Positions 1 to 7,313 are shown, counted from the stretch's first letter. The stretch is DNA of 16,549 bases from Donghicola sp041224595 (GCF_041224595.1 NZ_JBGFGN010000081.1:1-16549); one strand, 5' to 3'. Program-made: numbers and translations. The notes: a model not told the origin generated them from the sequence alone.

Positions 1-54
1 CCCCCACGGCCCTGTGGGCCTTCCCCCGGGGTATTTGGGCCAGGAAGAAAGCAG
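1..54 (+). repeat. Intergenic stem-loop + GTATTT box repeat, copy 1
   Basis: A short hairpin (GGCCC 8-12, loop TGT, GGGCC 16-20) is followed by CCCCCGGGG (23-31) and a box reading GTATTTGGGCCAGGAAGAAA (31-50). The same arrangement recurs after mccB and, in a more diverged form, after the arsenite exporter gene. Copies 2 and 3 follow + strand genes directly, so this copy probably marks the 3' end of a gene that ends just before the window. I infer a 3'-UTR or termination-related role. Only the pairing and the box are seen directly. Confidence 0.6.
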
Positions 55-58
55 GGTG

Positions 59-95
59 TTGACATGATTTTGTTTATGAACAAGTGTTCAATAAA
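59..95 (+). promoter_or_regulatory. Putative ivd promoter with palindromic operator
   Basis: A perfect -35 hexamer TTGACA lies at 59-64. The region where a -10 would fall is covered by a perfect palindrome, TGAACA-AG-TGTTCA (77-90), flanked by loosely mirrored AT-rich sequence (TTTA and ATAAA). No convincing -10 hexamer is visible at the usual distance, which would suit an activator-dependent or tightly repressed promoter. A 14-bp palindrome of this form resembles TetR-type operators, but the regulator is not in the window and the assignment is inference. Confidence 0.45.
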
Positions 96-125
96 GGGGT
101 TTGGTTGATCTGGGAGGAATCGCCA

Positions 126-1289
126 ATGTTCATGTCTTCGATGACGTTTGATCTGGGGGAAGAGGTCAACGCACTGCGCGAGATGGTGCATCGTTGGGCG
201 CAGGAGCGGGTGAAGCCGATTGCGGCAGAAGTGGATCAGGGGAATGCCTTTCCGAACGAGCTCTGGCGCGAGATGGGGGAGCTTGGACTGCTTGGTGTGA
301 CTGTGGCCGAGGAATATGGCGGGGCGGGGATGTCCTATTTGGCGCATACCATCGCTGTCGAAGAGATTGCGCGGGCGAGCGCGTCGGTGTCGCTGAGCTA
401 TGGGGCCCATTCGAACCTGTGCGTCAACCAGATCAAGCTGAACGGGACCGAGGAGCAGAAGCAGAAATACCTGTCGCGGCTGATTAGTGGGGAGCATGTA
501 GGTGCTCTTGCCATGTCCGAGGCGGGGGCGGGGTCCGATGTGGTCTCGATGACGCTAAAAGCCGAGAAGCGGAACGGGTATTACCTGCTGAATGGCAACA
601 AGTACTGGATCACCAATGGGCCGGATGCGGATACTTTGGTGGTTTACGCCAAGACTGATCCCGAGGCGGGGTCCAAGGGGATCACAGCCTTTATCGTCGA
701 GAAAGAGTTCAAGGGCTTTTCGACATCCAAGCATTTCGACAAGCTGGGGATGCGCGGGTCCAATACCGCCGAGCTGATTTTCGAGGACGTGGAAGTGCCC
801 TTTGAGAATGTCCTTGGCGAAGAGGGCAAGGGCGTTCGGGTTCTGATGTCCGGTCTCGACTATGAACGTGTGGTTCTGGCGGGGATCGGGACGGGGATCA
901 TGGCGGCCTGTCTGGACGAGATTATGCCCTATCTGGCCGAGCGGACGCAGTTCGGGCAGCCCATCGGGAATTTCCAGCTGATGCAGGCCAAGATCGCAGA
1001 CATGTACACCGCGATGAACAGTGCGCGGGCCTATGTCTACGAGGTCGCCAAGGCGTGTGATCGCGGGCAGGTGACGCGGCAGGATGCGGCGGCCTGTGTG
1101 CTCTATGCCAGTGAAGAAGCGATGAAGCAGGCTCATCAGGCCGTGCAGGCCATGGGCGGCGCGGGGTTCCTGAATGACAGTGTGGTCAGCCGCCTGTTCC
1201 GCGACGCCAAGCTGATGGAGATCGGTGCGGGCACCAGTGAAATCCGCCGGATGCTGATCGGGCGCGAACTGATGGGAACCATGAAGTGA
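126..1289 (+). CDS. ivd: Isovaleryl-CoA dehydrogenase
   Basis: This FAD-dependent acyl-CoA dehydrogenase oxidises isovaleryl-CoA to 3-methylcrotonyl-CoA in leucine breakdown and passes electrons to ETF. The 387-residue product has the family's normal length. The IVD type is shown by the catalytic glutamate in the motif LDYER (E247), where isovaleryl-CoA dehydrogenases carry it, and by the C-terminal EIGAGTSEIRR, in which the glutamate used by other acyl-CoA dehydrogenases is absent. I chose the ATG at 126 because GGGAGGAA (112-119) sits 6 nt upstream. A GTG at 84 is in frame but would add 14 residues unlike the family and would lie inside the operator palindrome. The stop overlaps the next start (GTGA). 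The neighbouring mccB and mccA encode the next step of the same pathway. Confidence 0.95.
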   Translation: MFMSSMTFDLGEEVNALREMVHRWAQERVKPIAAEVDQGNAFPNELWREMGELGLLGVTVAEEYGGAGMSYLAHTIAVEEIARASASVSLSYGAHSNLCVNQIKLNGTEEQKQKYLSRLISGEHVGALAMSEAGAGSDVVSMTLKAEKRNGYYLLNGNKYWITNGPDADTLVVYAKTDPEAGSKGITAFIVEKEFKGFSTSKHFDKLGMRGSNTAELIFEDVEVPFENVLGEEGKGVRVLMSGLDYERVVLAGIGTGIMAACLDEIMPYLAERTQFGQPIGNFQLMQAKIADMYTAMNSARAYVYEVAKACDRGQVTRQDAAACVLYASEEAMKQAHQAVQAMGGAGFLNDSVVSRLFRDAKLMEIGAGTSEIRRMLIGRELMGTMK

Positions 1290-1609
1290 GCTTGAGGCAG
1301 GTCGTTTTCACAGTGCTGGGGGCTTTTCTGGCCCTCGTGGCGGTGATCGGCCTGCGGCTGGGCTGGATTTCGGCGACCTTGACCGAGACCGAGGTGATCG
1401 AGCGTTACGCCTCGGCCTATTTGCAAGAGGCTGGGCAGGGCGCGGCGCTGACGGATTGCCATGCAGAGACGAGGCAGGCGCCTTGGATCAAGCTGCGTGT
1501 GGTTTGCCGGAACGCTGCGGGGCGCGAGTGGCGCTTTGGCGCGGGGCTGTGGGGGCAGCTCGTGTATGTTGAACGCATAGACCCCGTATCGCAGGAGCAA
1601 CGCATATGA
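1286..1609 (+). CDS. Small membrane-anchored protein of unknown function
   Basis: I do not recognise this 107-residue protein. Residues about 6-27 form one hydrophobic segment (VVFTVLGAFLALVAVIGLRL), followed by a soluble domain of about 80 residues with two cysteines (in TDCHAE and VVCRN), so it is probably anchored in the inner membrane with the domain in the periplasm. It starts at GTG 1286, overlapping the ivd stop by 4 nt, and its own stop overlaps the next gene's ATG by 4 nt (ATGA at 1606). Translation is therefore probably coupled on both sides. The reading frame keeps the same G-rich codon style as ivd, which supports a real gene. Its relation to leucine degradation is unknown. Confidence 0.75.
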   Translation: MSLRQVVFTVLGAFLALVAVIGLRLGWISATLTETEVIERYASAYLQEAGQGAALTDCHAETRQAPWIKLRVVCRNAAGREWRFGAGLWGQLVYVERIDPVSQEQRI

Positions 1610-2100
1610 CACGCGGATGGATGATCGCATTGGCCTTGGTGGCGACGGAAGCAAGTGCGGACGAAGAGTTTGTCTTTCACGAGGCGCTGGTTCAGCAGTG
1701 CTACGACAACGCCGTGTCGGGGAAATCGCAAGACTGTGTGGGCAGCGCGGCCGATCTGTGCATGGCACAGAACGAGGGCGGGTGGAGCACCTACGGGATG
1801 AACACCTGCATCGGCGAGGAGTTCGCGTGGTGGGATGCGGTGCTGAACCGTGAATACCAGCGCGTGATGGCGGCATCGAAGCAGGTCGATACGGAGATGG
1901 CGTGGATGCAGGTGCCTTCGGTTGCCGGCGCCCTGCGGGATATGCAGCGCGCGTGGATCGGGTTTCGGGATGGGACGTGCCTCTATGAGGTGTCCAAGTG
2001 GAGCAACGGGACAGGCGCGGGACCAGCCCATGCGGGATGCATGATGCGGCTGACCGCTGAGCAAGCGCTCTATCTGGCGGGCGAGGGGCACACCCAGTAG
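1606..2100 (+). CDS. LprI/DUF1311-family periplasmic protein
   Basis: This 164-residue protein has a plausible signal peptide (MTRGWMIALALVATEASA, then DEE), so it is likely exported to the periplasm. The mature part is Cys-rich and ends with the pattern RDMQRAWIGFRDGTCLYE ... AGCMMRLTAEQALYL. That matches the lysozyme-inhibitor LprI / DUF1311 family, whose hallmark is RxxQRxWxxxRDxxC followed by CxxxxTxxRAxxL; here the final segment reads LTAEQALYL instead of TxxRAxxL. Members of the family are known as lysozyme inhibitors in some bacteria, but most are uncharacterised. It overlaps the preceding gene by ATGA and lies 66 nt before mccB. Why an envelope protein sits in a leucine catabolic operon is not evident. 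Confidence 0.8.
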   Translation: MTRGWMIALALVATEASADEEFVFHEALVQQCYDNAVSGKSQDCVGSAADLCMAQNEGGWSTYGMNTCIGEEFAWWDAVLNREYQRVMAASKQVDTEMAWMQVPSVAGALRDMQRAWIGFRDGTCLYEVSKWSNGTGAGPAHAGCMMRLTAEQALYLAGEGHTQ

Positions 2101-2166
2101 CGCCAAACTGCGGCAGGTCCGAAGGGGAGAGCGGGCCTGTTCAGAAACAACAAGGGAGGAGCGCCG

Positions 2167-3774
2167 ATGGCGCGGTTGAGAAGTCAGGTCCAGACCGGAT
2201 CGGAAACTTACAAAGCCAATCTGGCCGCCCATGAGGCGATGCTGGCCGAGGTGCGTGAAGCGGCTGACTGGGCTGCAGCGGGCGGCGGCGAGAAAGCCCG
2301 CGACCGGCATCTGAGCCGCGGCAAGATGCTGCCGCGCGATCGGGTCGGGGCTTTGCTGGATGCGGGCTCACCCTTTCTAGAGATTGGCGCCATGGCGGCG
2401 CACGGGTTGTACGACGGAGCCGCTCCTTGTGCAGGCGTCGTTGCAGGCATCGGTCGTGTCCACGGGCGCGATGTCATGGTTGTCTGCAACGACGCCACTG
2501 TAAAGGGCGGGACCTATTACCCGATGACGGTCAAAAAGCACCTGCGGGCCCAAGAGATCGCCGAGGAATGCAGGCTGCCTTGTGTCTATCTGGTGGATAG
2601 CGGCGGCGCGAACCTGCCCAATCAGGACGAGGTGTTTCCCGACCGCGATCACTTTGGCCGGATTTTCTATAATCAGGCTCGGATGAGCGCGAAGGGCATC
2701 CCGCAGATCGCCGTGGTGATGGGGTCGTGTACGGCGGGCGGGGCCTATGTGCCTGCGATGTCTGACGTTTCCATCATCGTCAAAGAGCAGGGCACGATTT
2801 TTCTAGCGGGGCCGCCCTTGGTGAAGGCCGCAACCGGAGAGATCGTGACCGCCGAGGATCTGGGCGGCGGGGACGTGCATACGCGGCTGTCCGGTGTGGC
2901 GGATTATCTGGCCGAGGATGACGCGCACGCTTTGGCGTTGGCACGGGAAGCTGTGCGGCACCTGAACTGCCCGCCTGCGGGATCGGTGGATTGGGCATCC
3001 GCCGAAGAGCCTGCCTATGATCCGGACGAAATTCTGGGCGTGGTGCCCGGTGATCTGCGCACCCCCTATGACATCCGCGAGGTGATCGCGCGGGTGGTGG
3101 ACGGCAGCCGCTTTGACGAGTTTAAGGCGCGGTTCGGGGAGACTTTGGTCACCGGTTTTGCCCATGTGGAAGGGTGCCCTGTGGGGATCGTCGCCAACAA
3201 CGGGGTGCTGTTTTCCGAAGCGGCGGTGAAGGGCGCTCATTTCATCGAGCTGTGTTCGCAGCGGAAGATCCCCTTGGTGTTTTTGCAGAACATCACGGGG
3301 TTCATGGTGGGCCGGAAGTACGAGAACGAAGGGATCGCGCGGCACGGGGCCAAGATGGTCACGGCGGTGGCCAGCACCTCGGTGCCGAAGATCACGATGC
3401 TGGTGGGGGGGTCCTTTGGCGCGGGGAATTACGGGATGGCCGGCCGGGCCTACCAGCCGCGGTTCCTGTGGACGTGGCCCAACAGCCGGATTTCGGTGAT
3501 GGGCGGGCCGCAGGCGGCGGGGGTTCTGGCGACGGTGAAACGGGATGCCATCGAGCGGGCTGGCGGAGCGTGGAGTGCCGAGGAGGAAGCGGCCTTCAAG
3601 CAGCCGACGCTGGAGATGTTCGAGCGGCAGAGCCATCCTTTGTACGCCACGGCGCGGCTGTGGGACGACGGGATCATTGATCCGCGCAAGACGCGGGCGG
3701 TGTTGTCCCTGAGCCTGCGGGCGGCGCTGAATGCGCCGATTGAAGAGACAAAATTCGGCGTGTTCCGCATGTGA
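2167..3774 (+). CDS. mccB: Methylcrotonyl-CoA carboxylase, carboxyltransferase (beta) subunit
   Basis: This is the beta subunit of the biotin-dependent enzyme that carboxylates 3-methylcrotonyl-CoA to 3-methylglutaconyl-CoA. The beta subunit moves carboxyl from biotin to the acyl-CoA. At 535 residues it has the family's full length. Two crotonase-fold halves are visible: the N-terminal half with GTYYPMTVKKHLRAQEIA and MGSCTAGGAYVPAMSD, and the C-terminal half with FLQNITGFMVGRKYE and the MCC-type GGSFGAGNYGMAGRAYQPRF (about 413-432) followed by WPNSRISVMGGPQAAGVL. AAGGGAGGA lies 6 nt before the ATG. A separate role as propionyl- or geranyl-CoA carboxylase is less likely given ivd upstream and this motif set. 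A hairpin repeat separates it from mccA. Confidence 0.96.
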   Translation: MARLRSQVQTGSETYKANLAAHEAMLAEVREAADWAAAGGGEKARDRHLSRGKMLPRDRVGALLDAGSPFLEIGAMAAHGLYDGAAPCAGVVAGIGRVHGRDVMVVCNDATVKGGTYYPMTVKKHLRAQEIAEECRLPCVYLVDSGGANLPNQDEVFPDRDHFGRIFYNQARMSAKGIPQIAVVMGSCTAGGAYVPAMSDVSIIVKEQGTIFLAGPPLVKAATGEIVTAEDLGGGDVHTRLSGVADYLAEDDAHALALAREAVRHLNCPPAGSVDWASAEEPAYDPDEILGVVPGDLRTPYDIREVIARVVDGSRFDEFKARFGETLVTGFAHVEGCPVGIVANNGVLFSEAAVKGAHFIELCSQRKIPLVFLQNITGFMVGRKYENEGIARHGAKMVTAVASTSVPKITMLVGGSFGAGNYGMAGRAYQPRFLWTWPNSRISVMGGPQAAGVLATVKRDAIERAGGAWSAEEEAAFKQPTLEMFERQSHPLYATARLWDDGIIDPRKTRAVLSLSLRAALNAPIEETKFGVFRM

Positions 3775-3789
3775 GTGCGGGTGGGGGAT

Positions 3790-3850
3790 GGGGGCGCTGC
3801 CCCCGCGCCTTTGGCGCTCCCCCGGGGTATTTTCGCCAAGAAAGAGCAGC
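3790..3850 (+). repeat. Intergenic stem-loop + GTATTT box repeat, copy 2
   Basis: The element begins 16 nt after the mccB stop and contains three consecutive self-complementary pieces: GGGGGC-GCT-GCCCCC (3790-3804), GCGCC-TTT-GGCGC (3805-3817) and CCCCCGGGG (3819-3827). These are followed by the box GTATTTTCGCCAAGAAAGAGCAG-like sequence (3827-3850). It lies inside the operon between mccB and mccA, which makes full termination unlikely. Partial termination, or protection of the upstream mRNA end, fits better; that is inference. Confidence 0.75.
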
Positions 3851-3868
3851 GGCCGAGGGGAGAAGGTC

Positions 3869-5821
3869 ATGTTTGACAGCGTGTTGATTGCGAACCGTGG
3901 AGAGATTGCCTGCCGTGTGGCGCGGACAGCGCGGGCAATGGGCTTGCGCGTGGTGGCGGTTTATTCCGATGCGGATCGGGATGCGGCCCATGTGGCCATG
4001 GCGGATCAGGCCGTGTGGATCGGGGGGAATGCGCCCGCGGACAGCTATTTGCGCGGGGATCGCATTATCGCGGCGGCCTTGGAGGCTGGCGCGGGGGCGA
4101 TCCATCCCGGTTATGGGTTCCTGTCCGAGAATGCCGAGTTTGTGGAGGCTGTGGAGGCGGCTGGTTTGGTCTTTGTCGGGCCGACCGCTGGGGCCATTCG
4201 GGCGATGGGGCTGAAGGATGCGGCCAAGGCGCTGATGGCCGAGGCGGGGGTGCCTGTGGTGCCCGGCTATCATGGGGCGGACCAGTCGGACGCGCTGTTG
4301 GCCGATGAGGCTGCGCGGATCGGCTATCCGGTGTTGATCAAAGCGGTCGCTGGCGGCGGCGGTAAGGGGATGCGCTTGGTCGAGAGCGTCGAAGGGTTTG
4401 CCGAGGCGCTGGCCAGTGCGCGGGCCGAGGCGCGGACGGCCTTTGGCAATGATGCGGTGCTGATCGAGAAGTATGTGAGCAGCCCGCGGCATATCGAGGT
4501 GCAGGTCTTTGGGGATGGTGAGCGGTTCGTGCATCTGTTCGAGCGGGACTGTTCGCTGCAGCGGCGCCATCAGAAGGTCATCGAGGAGGCTCCTGCGCCC
4601 GGCATGACGGACGAGATGCGTGAGGCGATGGGCGCTGCTGCTGTGCGCGCCGCCGAGGCGATCGGGTATCGCGGGGCGGGCACGGTGGAGTTCATTGTGG
4701 ATGGGTCAGACGGGCTGCGGCCCGATCGGTTCTGGTTCATGGAGATGAACACGCGCCTTCAGGTTGAGCATCCGGTGACCGAGGCGATCACGGGTGTGGA
4801 CTTGGTCGAGTGGCAATTGCGGGTCGCCATGGGAGAGCCTTTGCCCTTGCGGCAAGAGGATCTGTCGATCAACGGGCACGCGTTTGAAGTGCGTCTCTAT
4901 GCCGAAGATGTGGCGGCTGGGTTCTTGCCCGCGACGGGACGTTTGGACCGTTTGCGTTTTGCACAGGAGTTGCGAGCTGATAGTGGCGTGCGCGAGGGCG
5001 ACGAGATCAGCCCGCACTACGATCCCATGATTGCAAAGCTGATCAGCCACGGACCCAACCGTGCGATAGCGCTAGCACGTTTACGCAGGGGCATGATGCA
5101 ATCTCAGGTTGCGGGAACGGAAACGAATCTCGACTTCCTAAAATCGCTGGCAAGTCATTGCGATTTTGCAGAGGGGCGCGTGGACACCGGTTTGATTGCC
5201 AGGTCGCTGGGGGATCTGCATTTTGCACCTGCAGCATCGCCTGAAGTGGTTGCGTTGGCTACAATTTCTGCAATTTCTGACGAAATTGCTGCAGATGCAC
5301 ATGCCGGCTTCGCACTTTGGTCGGGGCTTCGGCGATTTGTGCTGTTGACACAAGGGGATAAAGTGTGGACCGTATGCATGAAAATTGATGGTCCTCGCGC
5401 AGTGACAGTAGATCTGGGGGAGGAGCAGGTCACGCTTGAGCGAGACAGCGAGGGTCATTGGCGGGCAGGAGGGGCCCGCATCGGCGAGACGGTGGCACTG
5501 GGGGAGAGTGTCACCGTCTTCGCATCCCATACCTACAATTTTGCAATTGACGACCCGCTAAATCGTGCCTCTGATGGTGCAGATGAGGCACATCTTTTGG
5601 TTGCGCCAATGCCCGGTGTTGTCTCTGGTGTGCTCGTCAAGGCAGGGGATCCTGTCTCGGCCGGAATGCGCATGGCGCTGCTGGAGGCGATGAAAATGGA
5701 GCACACGCTTTGCGCCCCCCGCGATGGAGTCGTGGCAGATGTGTTGGTCTGCGAAGGTGACCAGATCGAGGCCGGTGTCGCAATGATCCGCCTTGAGGAG
5801 AGCGAGGAGGACGCCGCATGA
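3869..5821 (+). CDS. mccA: Methylcrotonyl-CoA carboxylase, biotin carboxylase/biotin carrier (alpha) subunit
   Basis: The alpha subunit carboxylates its own biotin with ATP and bicarbonate. The 650-residue chain shows the biotin carboxylase N-terminus (FDSVLIANRGEIACRV), the ATP-grasp glycine loop AGGGGKGMRLVE (about 161-172), KVIEEAPAP (about 236), MEMNTRLQVEHPVTE (about 291-305) and a C-terminal biotinyl domain with EAMKMEH, biotinylated at K609. I chose ATG 3869 because GAGGGGAGAAGG precedes it and it gives the family N-terminus; 46 further in-frame codons upstream run through the hairpin repeat and are not coding. From about 4960 to 5660 the codon style changes to more A/T-ending codons than in the rest of the gene and its neighbours. 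The stop overlaps the next ATG (ATGA). Confidence 0.96.
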   Translation: MFDSVLIANRGEIACRVARTARAMGLRVVAVYSDADRDAAHVAMADQAVWIGGNAPADSYLRGDRIIAAALEAGAGAIHPGYGFLSENAEFVEAVEAAGLVFVGPTAGAIRAMGLKDAAKALMAEAGVPVVPGYHGADQSDALLADEAARIGYPVLIKAVAGGGGKGMRLVESVEGFAEALASARAEARTAFGNDAVLIEKYVSSPRHIEVQVFGDGERFVHLFERDCSLQRRHQKVIEEAPAPGMTDEMREAMGAAAVRAAEAIGYRGAGTVEFIVDGSDGLRPDRFWFMEMNTRLQVEHPVTEAITGVDLVEWQLRVAMGEPLPLRQEDLSINGHAFEVRLYAEDVAAGFLPATGRLDRLRFAQELRADSGVREGDEISPHYDPMIAKLISHGPNRAIALARLRRGMMQSQVAGTETNLDFLKSLASHCDFAEGRVDTGLIARSLGDLHFAPAASPEVVALATISAISDEIAADAHAGFALWSGLRRFVLLTQGDKVWTVCMKIDGPRAVTVDLGEEQVTLERDSEGHWRAGGARIGETVALGESVTVFASHTYNFAIDDPLNRASDGADEAHLLVAPMPGVVSGVLVKAGDPVSAGMRMALLEAMKMEHTLCAPRDGVVADVLVCEGDQIEAGVAMIRLEESEEDAA

Positions 5822-6474
5822 TCCGTTTGCACCACTGCCCGCAGACCCGCTCTATGCGGACGCTCTGGCTGTTGAATGAATTGGGGGTGCCGTTCGAGGT
5901 CGTGACCCATGGGTTCGACAAGAGCCTGCGGTCTGACGCCTTTCTGTCGATGTCGCCTGCGGGGCGGGTGCCCGCGCTGGAGATCGACGGCGACACCATG
6001 TTCGAGACGGGCGCAATCACCGAGTACCTGTGCGAGAGCTATCCTGATAGCGCCATGGGACGGCCTGTGGGTCATCCTGAGAGGCGTGACTGGCTGGTCT
6101 GGGTGCACTTTTCCGAGACGGTGAGCCAGCATTCGGCAGCGCTGACCCAGCAGCATGTAATGCTCTATGAGGACAGCATGCGGTCGCCCATCATCATGAA
6201 GCTGGAGGCGGCCCGCCTGAAGAAGTGCTATGCCGCGCTGGAGGATCGTTTGGACGGCCGGACATACTTGCTGGACGGCGGGTTCTCGGCCGCGGATGTC
6301 AGCGTGGGGCAGGCGATTTACATGTCGCGCCATTTTGCGCGGTTGACCGAGTTTCCGGCTTTGTCCGCGTGGTATGATCGGATCAGCGCGCGGCCCGCGT
6401 TCCAGGCCGCTTTGCCGGTCGAGGGGGAGCGCCTGCTCTATGCCGAGCCGTTCTACCCCGCGTGGGAGAGCTAA
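5818..6474 (+). CDS. Glutathione S-transferase family protein
   Basis: This 218-residue protein has a thioredoxin-fold N-terminal domain (IRLHHCPQTRSMRTLWLLNE, then SPAGRVPALEIDG and the glutathione-contacting ETGAITEYLCE at about 62-72) and an all-helical C-terminal domain with FSAADVSVGQAIY, the usual family N-capping motif. The substrate cannot be told from sequence. The ATG overlaps the mccA stop by 4 nt, so it is co-translated with the carboxylase. Cytosolic GSTs accompany such operons in several Rhodobacteraceae and may handle reactive acyl-CoA or aldehyde by-products, but that role is inference. The genes expected next in the pathway (methylglutaconyl-CoA hydratase and HMG-CoA lyase) do not follow. 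Confidence 0.88.
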   Translation: MIRLHHCPQTRSMRTLWLLNELGVPFEVVTHGFDKSLRSDAFLSMSPAGRVPALEIDGDTMFETGAITEYLCESYPDSAMGRPVGHPERRDWLVWVHFSETVSQHSAALTQQHVMLYEDSMRSPIIMKLEAARLKKCYAALEDRLDGRTYLLDGGFSAADVSVGQAIYMSRHFARLTEFPALSAWYDRISARPAFQAALPVEGERLLYAEPFYPAWES

Positions 6475-6490
6475 GGCTCGAGCTTCGTTT

Positions 6491-6519
6491 CTGTCATCGA
6501 ACTGTCATGAAAAGTTCAC
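6491..6519 (+). promoter_or_regulatory. Pho box (PhoB binding site)
   Basis: Two perfect 7-mers CTGTCAT lie at 6491-6497 and 6502-6508 with a 4-nt spacer, giving the 11-nt periodicity of PhoB sites (known consensus CTGTCAT-N4-CTGTCAT/C). A third, weaker unit (AGTTCAC, 6513-6519) continues the 11-nt register. A possible -10 (TATTAT, 6532-6537) lies about one turn further down. The site is in the gap between the gst stop and the arsenate reductase gene, reading toward it. I infer phosphate-starvation control of the arsenic genes. Confidence 0.75.
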
Positions 6520-6531
6520 GTGCGTTCGGGT

Positions 6532-6557
6532 TATTATTTCGGTTATTTATGAAATAA
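6532..6557 (+). promoter_or_regulatory. -10 region and AT-rich inverted repeat upstream of arsC-like gene
   Basis: An AT-rich island in otherwise GC-rich DNA holds a TATTAT hexamer (6532-6537) and an inverted repeat TTATTTC (6534-6540) / GAAATAA (6551-6557) with a 10-nt spacer. It sits 12 nt beyond the last Pho box unit, where a PhoB-dependent -10 would be expected. Transcription from here would give a leader of roughly 150 nt before the ATG at 6699. A second regulator acting on the inverted repeat is possible but not shown. Confidence 0.4.
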
Positions 6558-6698
6558 GGAATAAGTGGCGTGGAAGAGCGATCTTGCACGTCAGAGAGGC
6601 CGGTTCGGGCGCAGGTCAGCAGTGTTGTTACAAACCTGTGCGTCATGTGTTGCCAGAACCGTGCCAGTTTGCACGACCACTCGCATAGGAAGACTCTC

Positions 6699-7211
6699 AT
6701 GTCAGACCGCAAGTTCAATGTTCTCTTCATCTGCGTCGGAAATTCGGCGCGCTCTATTTTTGCCGAGTCTTTGCTGCGCAGCTTGGGCGGCGATCGGTTC
6801 AATGCCTATTCCGCGGGGGTGCGCCCATCGTCTGACTTGAACCCGTTCGCGGTTCAGGTGCTGCAGGACAAGGGCCATGATGTGTCGGTCTTGCGGGCCA
6901 AGAACTTTGCCGAGTTCGCGGGCCCCGATGCGCCGCAACTGGATTTTGTGTTTACTGTTTGCGATCAGGCCGCGGCTGAGGAATGTCCTGTTTGGGAAGG
7001 TCAACCTATCAGCGGCCATTGGGGAATGCCTGATCCGGTCAAAGTCCAAGGGACCGATGCGCAAAAGGCACTGGCTTTTCAGCACGCTTATGGTGCGTTG
7101 AAGCACCGGATTGCGGCATTCGTTGCGCTGCCGGTCGAAAGTCTGGATCGTATCGCGCTACAATCTGCGGTGGACGAGATCGGAGCGACAGCGGCAGAAG
7201 ATCTGGCCTAG
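6699..7211 (+). CDS. arsC: Arsenate reductase-like low-molecular-weight phosphatase
   Basis: This 170-residue protein of the LMW-PTP/ArsC fold would reduce arsenate to arsenite in the cytosol. The P-loop FICVGNSARSI holds nucleophile C12 and R18. The two further cysteines of the thioredoxin-coupled arsenate reductase relay are in place (C88 in FTVCDQ, C96 in EECPVW), and the acid aspartate is in HWGMPDP (D112). These three cysteines favour arsenate reductase over an ordinary tyrosine phosphatase. ATG 6699 is preceded by AGGAAGA at 5 nt. The frame stays open back to 6570, but those 43 codons look unlike the family. The gene is followed 102 nt downstream by an ACR3 exporter, completing a reduce-and-export pair, and a Pho box lies upstream. 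No arsR-type repressor is present. Confidence 0.87.
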   Translation: MSDRKFNVLFICVGNSARSIFAESLLRSLGGDRFNAYSAGVRPSSDLNPFAVQVLQDKGHDVSVLRAKNFAEFAGPDAPQLDFVFTVCDQAAAEECPVWEGQPISGHWGMPDPVKVQGTDAQKALAFQHAYGALKHRIAAFVALPVESLDRIALQSAVDEIGATAAEDLA

Positions 7212-7274
7212 TGCCCACATCTTGCGTGTGATGAACAGGGGCGTGGGCCGATTGGTCCGTGCACATTTTTTTCG

Positions 7275-7293
7275 TGTGGCGTGGTTCGCCACA
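7275..7293 (+). promoter_or_regulatory. Small hairpin before the arsenite exporter gene
   Basis: TGTGGC (7275-7280) and GCCACA (7288-7293) pair around a 7-nt loop, 20 nt upstream of the exporter ATG. It lacks a following T-run. It may tune readthrough or mRNA stability between the two arsenic genes, or be incidental. Confidence 0.3.
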
Positions 7294-7313
7294 ACAAGTC
7301 AAAGGGGCAGGCT

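Noticed and set aside
84..125. Earlier GTG start of ivd
   Set aside because: The 14 extra residues are unlike the family, the codon lies within a palindrome in the promoter, and the ATG at 126 has an excellent ribosome binding site.
555..1136. Long minus-strand open frame inside ivd
   Set aside because: It lies opposite conserved ivd codons; such antisense frames arise from GC-rich codon bias and the product has no recognisable features. Similar frames opposite mccB, mccA and ychF were rejected too.
3731..3868. In-frame upstream extension of mccA
   Set aside because: It runs through the end of mccB and the hairpin repeat; the family N-terminus begins exactly at 3869.
6570..6698. N-terminal extension of the arsenate reductase, or a remnant of arsR
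   Set aside because: The 43 codons resemble neither ArsC nor ArsR and contain no helix-turn-helix; the segment reads as a leader after a Pho box.
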